Shown in pieces: positions 1-6,944 of a DNA stretch of 32,341 nucleotides. Numbering within the stretch: position 1 is the first letter of the stretch; every line of letters begins with the position of its first letter. The translations under genes were made by a program, and so were the position numbers. The notes beneath the pieces were generated by a model. The model searched no databases. It had not been told where the DNA came from and saw only the letters and a list, made by a program, of their open reading frames with translations. Origin of the DNA: an uncultured Lachnospiraceae bacterium (GTDB lineage: Bacteria; Bacillota; Clostridia; Lachnospirales; Lachnospiraceae); assembly GCA_947174015.1 (NCBI GenBank), contig CAMWHJ010000034.1, forward strand, positions 1 through 32,341, in the 5' to 3' direction.

Positions 1-49
1 TTTTTCTTACGGTCTGTGCAGTAAATGCACAGACCTACTGAACAGTTAC
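1..49. repeat. 49-nt palindromic repeat, copy 1 (window edge)
   Basis: This block contains a perfect 10-bp stem (GGTCTGTGCA at 11-20, TGCACAGACC at 26-35) around the loop GTAAA, followed by TACTGAACAGTTAC. It is identical over 49 nt to 9176-9224 and to the reverse complement of 32291-32339. It overlaps the 3' end of the neighbouring minus-strand glycosyltransferase gene, whose last codons (V-T-V-Q-stop) lie inside the repeat. No T-run follows the stem on either strand, so it is not a classical intrinsic terminator. Confidence 0.9.
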
Positions 50-1228
50 CATTTTTTTCACTTTTCTTGCCAGTTGATAGAGCTTGCCTTTGTTGTTTTC
101 TTCGTACTTTTTTTGCTGCTGTGCCAATTCCTTTTGACTTTGCTCCAGTTCCTTTTTCACCTGCTTCAACTCTTTTTTTATTTCGCTTTGTTTGGGATTC
201 TTTTCCTTGTATGCCGTGTATGCATTTTTCACATCCGAAACTCGCAAAAACAGATATTCTTCATAAGGAATTTCTGATATTCTCTTCAAATTTTTATAGT
301 CAACTTTGTTGTAAAAATACGCTTCATCTTTTCCTTTGATAGAAAACTCCTCCAGTATTTTATTCTGCAAAGCATCATACAGTTGTCGAAAGGCTTCTAT
401 ATTTTTTAGTGAATGCAGCGTATAAATACAATGATGTGAGGAAACATTAATAAAGCTTTTTTCAAATATTTCGTATGTTCCCGATAGTATTAACTCTTTC
501 TTTACTGCCTGAAATGCCTCAAAAAAAAGCAATGGGCTCAAAGAATTGTTGGCTTGAAGGCTGCCTTTATTGTCAATGCGGTAATGTACCAGTGGATTTT
601 GAATGGTAGAGATGCGCTCTGCCTTTGCCATGGCAGTGTATACAAAATACACATCATTTGCCCGCTGCAAATTTTGAAATGTAATATTATTTTCTAAAAT
701 AAAATTTCGCCGGAACAGCTTGGTCCATGGACAGGGCGATGCAATATTGAAAATGCCATCTGGCACGTCCTTTGCAGAAAATACTGTGGCTTTTGGCAGA
801 AATTTGCTGTTAATAAAACGATTGGTGAGCTTTTCCATTCCAGTATTATGATAAAATTCACTGGCTTGGAAAATCAAGAGATCCAAATCTCTGTCTTTTG
901 CTGTTCCATATGCGGTCTGAACCAAATCCTTTTCAAAATAGTCATCCGCATCTAAAAACAAAAGATACTCTCCCTGTGCCTGCTGTATTCCATAATTTCT
1001 GGCTGCTGCTGCACCGGAATTTTTTTGTGAAAGCAAAATCACATTGGAGTGCTGCCTGCTGTATTCTGACAGTATTTCATTGGATTTGTCTGTGGAACCA
1101 TCATCCACACAAATAATCTCTATCTCCTGCTCCGTTTGCTGTACAAGACTTTCCATACACTTTGGCAAAAACTCTTCTGCATTGTACACCGGAACAATAA
1201 TTGACACTTTTAACTTACTATCATCCAT
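35..1228 (-). CDS. GT2 family glycosyltransferase with C-terminal coiled coil
   Basis: Inverting GT-A glycosyltransferase of family 2, probably cytoplasmic or membrane-associated, adding a sugar to a lipid-linked glycan. Seen: N-terminal KVSIIVPVYN, nucleotide-binding VDDGSTD at about residues 41-47, and DXD-type LDADD at about 92-96. The last ~55 residues are a Lys/Glu/Gln-rich heptad region ending in a basic tail. The frame is open from a TTG at 1240, but ATG at 1228 (397 aa) is preferred because the family motif starts a few residues later; a GAGG lies 13 nt upstream, which is long. It is the last gene of run A. Its stop codon and last four residues are encoded by the palindromic repeat at the window edge, so the native C-terminus may have been replaced by the repeat insertion. 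Acceptor and donor cannot be read from the sequence. Confidence 0.88.
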   Translation of the reverse strand: MDDSKLKVSIIVPVYNAEEFLPKCMESLVQQTEQEIEIICVDDGSTDKSNEILSEYSRQHSNVILLSQKNSGAAAARNYGIQQAQGEYLLFLDADDYFEKDLVQTAYGTAKDRDLDLLIFQASEFYHNTGMEKLTNRFINSKFLPKATVFSAKDVPDGIFNIASPCPWTKLFRRNFILENNITFQNLQRANDVYFVYTAMAKAERISTIQNPLVHYRIDNKGSLQANNSLSPLLFFEAFQAVKKELILSGTYEIFEKSFINVSSHHCIYTLHSLKNIEAFRQLYDALQNKILEEFSIKGKDEAYFYNKVDYKNLKRISEIPYEEYLFLRVSDVKNAYTAYKEKNPKQSEIKKELKQVKKELEQSQKELAQQQKKYEENNKGKLYQLARKVKKMVTVQ

Positions 1229-1241
1229 AATTCGCACCAAG

Positions 1242-1275
1242 CCTCAAGCGAAAATGTTTGCATTTTCATTTGAGG
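1242..1275 (-). promoter_or_regulatory. nested hairpin covering the ribosome site of the next gene
   Basis: Arms CCTCAA (1242-1247) and TTGAGG (1270-1275) enclose a second stem GAAAATG/CATTTTC (1250-1256, 1261-1267) with a 4-nt loop. In the minus-strand transcript the 3' arm contains the only Shine-Dalgarno-like GAGG upstream of the GT2 gene starting at 1228, so folding would hide it. The stem pairs are seen directly; a regulatory role is inference. Confidence 0.5.
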
Positions 1276-1309
1276 TGCAAACACAAAGGGTAAAAGATGT
1301 GTGTTTGCA
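1276..1309. repeat. 10-bp inverted repeat between the two last genes of run A
   Basis: TGCAAACACA (1276-1285) and TGTGTTTGCA (1300-1309) are perfect inverted repeats separated by 14 nt, in the 112-nt gap between the two terminal glycosyltransferase genes. With the adjoining nested hairpin it would give two stem-loops in a row in the mRNA. No clear T-run follows, so it may be a processing or stability element rather than a terminator. Confidence 0.5.
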
Positions 1310-1340
1310 TTTTATCCTTCCTTCTTTTTTCTTTCCACCC

Positions 1341-3113
1341 TTATTCCTTACTAAGTTTAAGGCATATCTTTATAATCAGTCTTCCCAGTTTGCTGCCATT
1401 CAGATACATACCTGCTTTATATGGTCGGCTGTTTTTTATTTTATTCAGCTCTTTTTTACTCTCCTTGTGAGCCTGCCGCTCCGCAGTAAGCTTTCCCTTC
1501 AGTTCCTCAATTCTTTCATTCTTCTCCTCAATTCTTTCATTCTTCTGCCGGATTCGTGTGCGCAGTTTACTTCTAAGCCTGTGCACGGTAAACCTCTCAT
1601 TGCGGAGCTGTCCCATCTGCCAGCCGGTAGGATAATTATAGATGGCTTCCAGTGTTTTGCTTGTAACCACAACGATATCTTCATCATATTTTTTGCGCTG
1701 GGTCAATGCAATCCGCCCTCCTGCATTGGCTACCACAGCCAACGGTGCCAAAAGCATCACCGGATATTTCACATAATTGGTTCTTCCATTCAATTCTACC
1801 TGATACAAATCACCTAATGTCTGAGCCATGGCTTTGGGCATTGTAAGAGATTGCTCTCTCTCATAGCATTCCAATATAGCTCTCATTGCTTCATTATCTG
1901 CCCTTCCGCCAAAGACCTTATCTGTAATACTTTCTTCATCCTGATATCCAAAGAATGCATCAAAATATCTGGTACTGTCAAATACTCCCGTTATTTCCAT
2001 ATCATTTGATACATAAACTCCTCCGGTCTCCAAGATATGCTTCATGGCAAAATAGGAAGCCACACTTTCGTAATCTTTACATTCATACAAAAATCTTATC
2101 TTATCATTACCATTGATATCACAATTCTCTTCTGAAAGAACCCGCCGTTCTCCGCCCTCTCGAAATCCTCCTTGAATTCTTTGATTATCCTGTCCGCCAA
2201 AACCATTGACATACAAAATTTTATCATAGGGGATTCTGGACAAATTTAGGAAACCTGTCAGCTCTTTGTATTTCTCTGGAGTTGCCAGATAATAGGGATT
2301 CTTTTTTATTTTCTCCTCCAGTGTCCATAAATGTTCTAAGAGCACATCTCCAAAATACCAAAACCACTTGACCTTGTCTGCCTCTTTTAATGCCATGGAC
2401 ATGATAACTGCATCTTGACAGCTTGGATCAATGTGGGTGATGGCAAATTCCACTGCTTTTCTCAAATCCAGAATCTTCTCTTCCTTGGTGTGAGACAAGG
2501 TGGAATTACTCCTCTGTACATAATAATATACTGGTGTATTACAATATCCTATGTTTTGGGCATTAGATATTAGAACCGGCACATATGCCACATCCTCGTA
2601 TACTATTTCCGGTGCTTCTCCTACCTTTGTAAGCAGGTCTTTCTTTACCAAAAGGCTGGGAAAAGACATTAGGGACATATTAAGAATCAGATTTTCCTTG
2701 GTGAGAGGCTCTTCCATTTCTCCTAAGATATACTTATTGTTCCCACGAACCCTGTATTCCGGAGCATACACCAAGTCATATCCCCCATCCATTGCCGTTC
2801 CATACATCTTCTCAAATGCATTCTCCTGCAAATAGTCATCTGAATCACAAAACATAAGAAAAGTACCGGAAGCATTGGCAATTCCTATATTTCTGGCTCT
2901 TCCCTGTCCTCCATTGTCAATATGGATAACTTTAATTTTAGAATAACTCTCTGCATATGCATCCAAAAGCTCACTGCTGCCATCGGTGGAGCCGTCATCC
3001 ACCAATATGATTTCATTTTCTTCCAATGTCTGAGATAACAGACTTTGAATACATTTCTCCAAATACTCTTTTGTATTATATACAGGAACAATTACTGATA
3101 TCTTTACTGCCAT
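1341..3113 (-). CDS. Bifunctional-looking GT2 / GT32-like glycosyltransferase
   Basis: Two-domain protein of 590 aa. Residues ~1-220 are a GT2 domain with ISVIVPVYN, VDDGSTDGS at 38-46 and the DXD-like CDSDDY at 89-94. Residues ~295-510 resemble the 'glycosyltransferase sugar-binding/DXD' (GT32, Och1-like) domain: an N-terminal strand, then FAMKHILETGGVYVSNDMEI at ~355-373, and a later region with NEAM. The usual GT32 motif is GG-hydrophobic-Y-x-D-x-D; here the first Asp is Ser (S369), so the metal site looks altered. A heptad coiled coil (~515-560, KNERIEE twice) and a basic tail close the protein. The start ATG has AAGGAG 6 nt upstream. It sits downstream of a terminator-like hairpin that separates it from the HAD gene. 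The two domains may add successive sugars, or the second may be structural. Confidence 0.85.
   Translation of the reverse strand: MAVKISVIVPVYNTKEYLEKCIQSLLSQTLEENEIILVDDGSTDGSSELLDAYAESYSKIKVIHIDNGGQGRARNIGIANASGTFLMFCDSDDYLQENAFEKMYGTAMDGGYDLVYAPEYRVRGNNKYILGEMEEPLTKENLILNMSLMSFPSLLVKKDLLTKVGEAPEIVYEDVAYVPVLISNAQNIGYCNTPVYYYVQRSNSTLSHTKEEKILDLRKAVEFAITHIDPSCQDAVIMSMALKEADKVKWFWYFGDVLLEHLWTLEEKIKKNPYYLATPEKYKELTGFLNLSRIPYDKILYVNGFGGQDNQRIQGGFREGGERRVLSEENCDINGNDKIRFLYECKDYESVASYFAMKHILETGGVYVSNDMEITGVFDSTRYFDAFFGYQDEESITDKVFGGRADNEAMRAILECYEREQSLTMPKAMAQTLGDLYQVELNGRTNYVKYPVMLLAPLAVVANAGGRIALTQRKKYDEDIVVVTSKTLEAIYNYPTGWQMGQLRNERFTVHRLRSKLRTRIRQKNERIEEKNERIEELKGKLTAERQAHKESKKELNKIKNSRPYKAGMYLNGSKLGRLIIKICLKLSKE
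1504..1545. repeat. 21-bp perfect tandem repeat (two copies) in a coiled coil
   Basis: Positions 1504-1524 and 1525-1545 are identical 21-nt units within the GT2/GT32-like gene. Each encodes one heptad (K-N-E-R-I-E-E type). Gain or loss of a unit keeps frame and would lengthen or shorten the coiled coil by seven residues. Confidence 0.85.
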
Positions 3114-3151
3114 TTTTTTCTCCTTATCCTTACAAAACCTTGGGTTTTCCC

Positions 3152-3187
3152 AAAAAGTGGCAGTTATCTATTCAGATAAACCGCCAC
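3152..3187 (-). terminator. Intrinsic-terminator-like hairpin inside run A
   Basis: In the minus-strand transcript GTGGCGGTTTATCT pairs with AGATAACTGCCAC (one G.U pair, one bulge; window 3157-3187), loop of about 4 nt, and is followed at once by five U residues (3156-3152). It lies just after the HAD phosphatase stop codon. A smaller stem TTGGG/CCCAA follows. No good promoter is visible before the next gene at 3113, so partial readthrough is probably how the last two glycosyltransferases are expressed. Confidence 0.65.
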
Positions 3188-3195
3188 TCATCTAT

Positions 3196-3849
3196 TTATT
3201 TGAAGAACTCCATCACTTCCATAATACTATCCGCTGCCAGCACATGGTTATATTCTGCCACATCAGCCTTGGTCTTAAATCCAAATCCATAGGTAACACC
3301 GATAAAATCAATGCCTCCCCCTTCTGCTCCAATCGCATCATATTCGCTGTCTCCAATCAGCACCACCTTGCTCTTGTCAGTGACACTGCACTCTTTGATA
3401 CATTTTTCCACAATATCTGCCTTGGTAAGCACATTGTTATTGTCTGCTCCGTTCATGGAATCACAGTACTGGGATATTTTGAAATGCTCCAAAATCTGCA
3501 TGGCATAATCATGACGTTTATAGGTAGCCACTGCAATCTTTTTTCCCTGATTCTTTAATAACTCAAATAAATCATAGAGATTGTCGTAAGGCTCTGCCTT
3601 CAAAAGCCCCTGATTCTTGTAATATTCCCGGAACACATTGGCTCCCCGCTGCGCCTCCTCCTTATCCACACCATACTCACGAATAAAGGAATCTTGTATT
3701 GGCGGTCCCACAAAGCGACGTAGCGCTTCTGTGGGCAGCTTCCGGTAGCCCAATGTTTCAATGGTATATTCTACACTTTCCATCACACCGATACTGGTAT
3801 TCAGCATGGTACCGTCTAAATCAAATAGTATTGCCTGATAGTCCTTCAT
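3196..3849 (-). CDS. HAD-superfamily phosphatase (phosphoglycolate-phosphatase-like)
   Basis: 217-aa HAD hydrolase with a helical cap inserted after motif I. Seen: motif I FDLDGTMLNT with nucleophile D10 and acid D12, motif II Thr near T109, motif III Lys near K143, motif IV GDSEYDA with D167 and D171. All catalytic residues are present, so it should be an active small-molecule phosphatase. The start ATG has AGGAGG 5 nt upstream. The gene follows the aldolase fusion by only 9 nt, so the two are co-translated. Placed beside an aldolase and a CMP-sugar synthetase, it may remove the phosphate from a phospho-sugar acid, the job KdsC does in the Kdo pathway; that role is inference. A housekeeping or scavenging phosphatase is the alternative. 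Confidence 0.88.
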   Translation of the reverse strand: MKDYQAILFDLDGTMLNTSIGVMESVEYTIETLGYRKLPTEALRRFVGPPIQDSFIREYGVDKEEAQRGANVFREYYKNQGLLKAEPYDNLYDLFELLKNQGKKIAVATYKRHDYAMQILEHFKISQYCDSMNGADNNNVLTKADIVEKCIKECSVTDKSKVVLIGDSEYDAIGAEGGGIDFIGVTYGFGFKTKADVAEYNHVLAADSIMEVMEFFK

Positions 3850-3858
3850 GGTATCCTC

Positions 3859-5424
3859 CTAGAGTAATCCTTCGTAATTGGATGGCGTCAAAAATGTAAT
3901 CTCTAAAGTCTCGCTAAGCTGCTTAATTCTTGCTGCCATATTCTGATTATTTTCTGCACTGATTTTATGCGCCTGTGCCATATTGTTGTCAAAATAATTG
4001 GGTTTGTCCTTGGAATAACCGTCACATCCTGCCAGACTCACCTTTTGGGCACCTAATAATTTCAACAGCTTAAGCAGCATAATTACATTGTTGGAACCGG
4101 ATTCCCCAATGGACACTAAATTATTGTAATTTACCGCATAACCTGCATTTTTTCCGTCTCTTGTTAAGTTAGAAGTAACGATCACCGACTTATCTTCTTT
4201 GTTGATATCTTCGTATCTCTTTGTATTACTGAAAAAAGCAAAATCATGCTGAATGGTGTCAGAGATAAAGTTAGCACAAATTACCACCGGATGATTTAAT
4301 CCGATATAATCATTAATCATCTCTTCATGCTCCACAATGGTTTTTCCCGGTGCAACCACCACTACTTCTTTTCCCTGTATTACCTTTTTCAAGGCTTCCA
4401 TATCTTCTTTGTCATCCACCACATTGCTCTGATATTCATAAAACAGTTTTTCGATATAGTCCTTATCAAATACCGTTTTCTTGTGTGGTTCAATCATGGC
4501 CAGAATATGGTTCATATCTTTGGCTGTCAGCACACCTCTGTCCACCAGGTTTTCTGCATAGTTTCTGTGAAGATTGTACTTGGCAGAGATGGAATACGGT
4601 GCCGAATATCCCCATGGATTTTTCTCTTTAATTGGCAGAATATAATCGTTGATGGCATCTAACAGGGCATCTGCATCATAATTTTTGCCACACATGCGAT
4701 TCATATAATCGGAAATCAATTCAATACAAAGATTTCCCGGCACACGTCCCATACCGGACAGAGAACCGTCTACAATGATATTTCTTCGGTTAATCAACAG
4801 GGTGATAAATTCCTGTGCCAGAGAATAGGACAAACTCAAATTTTCATGTAAATGAACGCCCATGGTAATTGCAGGATCTAAGTTGTTGTCCACTAACATG
4901 GAAATACGGAGCAAATCCTCCTTCATCATGGAACCAAAGGTATCCACAATTGCAAACCCTGTTGGCTTAATATCATTTACCTTCTTCACAATGCCAAGAA
5001 TCTGCTCGTCTGTATACCCCATAATATTGATGGGCTGGCAATAACACTCATAGCCTTTTTCCAGCACCTTCTTGCAAAATTCCATCCCCTCATCAATATC
5101 ATAATCGTGGAAAGTAACACGCACACCGGTAATGGTTCCATCACATGGCTCTAGTTTGCTGATATCATACATATTGTGCAGTGCCATGGCAAAGAACTTG
5201 GTGTTTCCTTTTTCCCTGGGCAGTACCGGCTTTATCTCTTCCACATTGTTGTAAAGGGTTTTATTGGGGTCGTATTCACAGTTTCTCAAAAATCCCACTT
5301 CCACAATGTCTACCCCTGCCGCCACTAGTTTCTTGAAAATATTTTTGATTGTCTTGTTTCCAAAATCCCAGTCATTAATATAGCCGCCGTCACGGACTGT
5401 ACAGTCCAATAATCTCATACTCAT
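3859..5424 (-). CDS. DRE-TIM aldolase fused to a GT42/DUF115-like domain
   Basis: 521-aa fusion. Residues ~1-285 are a DRE-TIM metallolyase of the 4-hydroxy-2-oxovalerate aldolase / HMG-CoA lyase family: LLDCTVRDGG (R11, D12), VHLHEN with metal-binding H191 and H193, and the glycine motif SGMGRVPGN (223-231). Such enzymes form or cleave C-C bonds between pyruvate-type enolates and aldehydes. A linker (~286-350) leads to a C-terminal Rossmann-like domain (~352-521) with VVVVAPGKTI, VICANF, a helix-rich NNVIMLLKLLKLLGAQKV, SLAGCDGY and a final FLTPSNYEGL. This order matches the GT42 sialyltransferase/DUF115 fold. The first ATG (GGAG 11 nt upstream) overlaps the KdsB-like stop codon by 1 nt, so the two are coupled. 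Inferred role: condensing pyruvate with a sugar aldehyde to make an ulosonic acid. Confidence 0.85.
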   Translation of the reverse strand: MSMRLLDCTVRDGGYINDWDFGNKTIKNIFKKLVAAGVDIVEVGFLRNCEYDPNKTLYNNVEEIKPVLPREKGNTKFFAMALHNMYDISKLEPCDGTITGVRVTFHDYDIDEGMEFCKKVLEKGYECYCQPINIMGYTDEQILGIVKKVNDIKPTGFAIVDTFGSMMKEDLLRISMLVDNNLDPAITMGVHLHENLSLSYSLAQEFITLLINRRNIIVDGSLSGMGRVPGNLCIELISDYMNRMCGKNYDADALLDAINDYILPIKEKNPWGYSAPYSISAKYNLHRNYAENLVDRGVLTAKDMNHILAMIEPHKKTVFDKDYIEKLFYEYQSNVVDDKEDMEALKKVIQGKEVVVVAPGKTIVEHEEMINDYIGLNHPVVICANFISDTIQHDFAFFSNTKRYEDINKEDKSVIVTSNLTRDGKNAGYAVNYNNLVSIGESGSNNVIMLLKLLKLLGAQKVSLAGCDGYSKDKPNYFDNNMAQAHKISAENNQNMAARIKQLSETLEITFLTPSNYEGLL

Positions 5425-6161
5425 TACTGATTAATCTCCTTTTCCATCATCAAACGTACCATCTCTAAGTCCTTTTCTGTATCCACAGATAAAGTATGGC
5501 AATTTTCTACCATAAATAATTTTAACTGTTTTCCATAATCTAAGAAGCGCATGGTATCAATACCCTCGATTGTCTCAAATCTTCCTGGAACAGAATTTTT
5601 GTAAAAGTCAAGCATCTTCTTGTTGTAACCGATGATTCCCACATGCTTATAATAAGTAAAGTCTATGGATTTAAAAGGATAGGGAATTGGTGTTCTTGAC
5701 ATATACAACGCATTCATATTTTCATCAAAAACCATTTTGATATTTGAGGAATCCATTGCCTGTGCCGGGTCGGTAATTTTTGTAATAATATTAGTGCCAA
5801 ATTCCACATCCTGCGGAACCTCCTCTGGAATTACTGCTGCAATGGCACTCTTGTCAATCAAAGGCTCATCTCCATTCATCTGCACATAAAAATCCGCTTG
5901 GATGGTATCCGATACCTCCTGTACCCGGTGGGCTCCGGTTGCATGGGTGTTTTTTGTCATTACCACCGGAATTTCATATTCCTTACATACCTGTGCAATC
6001 CGCTCATCATCCGTTGCCACATACACTTCATCCAGTTTATCTACGGTACATACCCTTGTATACACCCACCAAATCATTGGTTTTCCACAGATATCTTTTA
6101 AGGGCTTGCCTGGTAATCTTGTGGAACCATATCTGGCAGGAATAATTCCTACTACTTTCAT
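5424..6161 (-). CDS. kdsB: KdsB-like CMP-sugar-acid synthetase (3-deoxy-manno-octulosonate cytidylyltransferase family)
   Basis: Cytidylyltransferase that activates a 2-keto-3-deoxy sugar acid with CTP to the CMP-sugar; soluble. Seen (numbering from ATG at 6161): IPARYGSTRLPGKPL at 7-21, ATDDERI near 49-55, TGAHRVQEV at 75-83, NGDEPLI at 96-102, and near the C-terminus LSVDTEKDLE. The 245-aa length matches the family. An in-frame ATG exists at 6167, but the GGAGG is only 1 nt from it and 7 nt from the ATG at 6161, so the latter is chosen. Lies 15 nt after araD and overlaps the aldolase by 1 nt. Gram-positives lack LPS and no KdsA or KdsD is present, so the substrate is probably a Kdo-like acid made by the aldolase next door. 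True CMP-Kdo cannot be excluded. Confidence 0.88.
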   Translation of the reverse strand: MKVVGIIPARYGSTRLPGKPLKDICGKPMIWWVYTRVCTVDKLDEVYVATDDERIAQVCKEYEIPVVMTKNTHATGAHRVQEVSDTIQADFYVQMNGDEPLIDKSAIAAVIPEEVPQDVEFGTNIITKITDPAQAMDSSNIKMVFDENMNALYMSRTPIPYPFKSIDFTYYKHVGIIGYNKKMLDFYKNSVPGRFETIEGIDTMRFLDYGKQLKLFMVENCHTLSVDTEKDLEMVRLMMEKEINQ

Positions 6162-6176
6162 CTTCATGCCTCCTGC

Positions 6177-6893
6177 TTACATTTCTTCTCTATCCAAAGT
6201 TGTTTGCCCATAATAAGCATTTTCCCCATGCTTCCTATAATAATGCTTGTCCTGAAGTTCCTGAGGTGCCGGCTGCACCTGTCTTTCAATCAGTTCTGTC
6301 CGGTAAGCCATCTTCGCCACTTCCTCCAAAACCACTGCATTGTGGACCGCCTCAAAAGCATCCCTTCCCCAAGTAAAGGGACCATGATTTTTGCAAAGTA
6401 CTGCCGGAACTGCTGTCACATCTAAATTTCTTTTTTGAAATTCATTTACTATCAGAAGTCCGGTGTTTGTCTCGTAAGCCTCCGCAATTTCTTCCTTTGT
6501 CAGAGTACGAAGGCAGGGAACTTCCCCATAGATATAATCGGCATGGGTTGTGCCATAACAGGGAATGCTTCTGCCGGACTGTGCCCAACTGGTGGCATAG
6601 CTGGAATGGGTATGGACAATTCCACCGATTTGGGGGAATGCTTTGTAAAGTTCCAAATGCGTTGCCGTATCGGAGGAGGGGTTTAAGTTTCCCTCCACCT
6701 TTTCCCCTTTTAGATTCATTACCACCATATCCTCAGGTGTCATTTTTTCATAATCTACACCACTGGGCTTGATGACAAAAAGACCACTCTCTCTGTCTAT
6801 CTGACTCACATTACCCCAAGTGAAAGTCACCAAACCATATTTGGGCAATTCCATATTTGCCTTGTATACAATTTCCTTTAATGTTTCTAACAC
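6177..6893 (-). CDS. araD: L-ribulose-5-phosphate 4-epimerase
   Basis: Interconverts L-ribulose 5-phosphate and D-xylulose 5-phosphate by retro-aldol chemistry with zinc. The 238-aa protein follows E. coli AraD closely along its length: [18 protein letters not shown], the phosphate-site [35 protein letters not shown] and the C-terminal [16 protein letters not shown]. Zinc ligands D75, H94, H96, H170 and the catalytic D119 and Y228 are all retained, so epimerase rather than generic class II aldolase is favoured. Translation starts at GTG with AGGAGG 8 nt upstream. No arabinose kinase or isomerase is nearby; the gene is embedded in glycan synthesis, so it probably supplies or drains a pentose phosphate used as precursor for a pentitol or the sugar acid. 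Confidence 0.93.
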   Translation of the reverse strand: MLETLKEIVYKANMELPKYGLVTFTWGNVSQIDRESGLFVIKPSGVDYEKMTPEDMVVMNLKGEKVEGNLNPSSDTATHLELYKAFPQIGGIVHTHSSYATSWAQSGRSIPCYGTTHADYIYGEVPCLRTLTKEEIAEAYETNTGLLIVNEFQKRNLDVTAVPAVLCKNHGPFTWGRDAFEAVHNAVVLEEVAKMAYRTELIERQVQPAPQELQDKHYYRKHGENAYYGQTTLDREEM

Positions 6894-6944
6894 CGTACCC
6901 GCCTCCTATCTACTGTTGTAACGGTTCCATATCTTCCTCGTTAC

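Noticed and set aside
1044-1817. 257-codon plus-strand open frame antisense to two glycosyltransferases
   Set aside because: It overlaps two well-supported GT2 genes and the gap between them, has no clear ribosome site and shows no recognisable motif.
5424-6161. KdsB-like gene as evidence of LPS or a Gram-negative source
   Set aside because: Neighbours are teichoic-acid genes, ribosome sites are Firmicutes-like, and no KdsA, KdsD, WaaA or Lpx gene is present.
6177-6893. AraD-like gene as a generic class II aldolase (FucA type)
   Set aside because: The AraD-specific C-terminal tyrosine region and full-length similarity to AraD are present.
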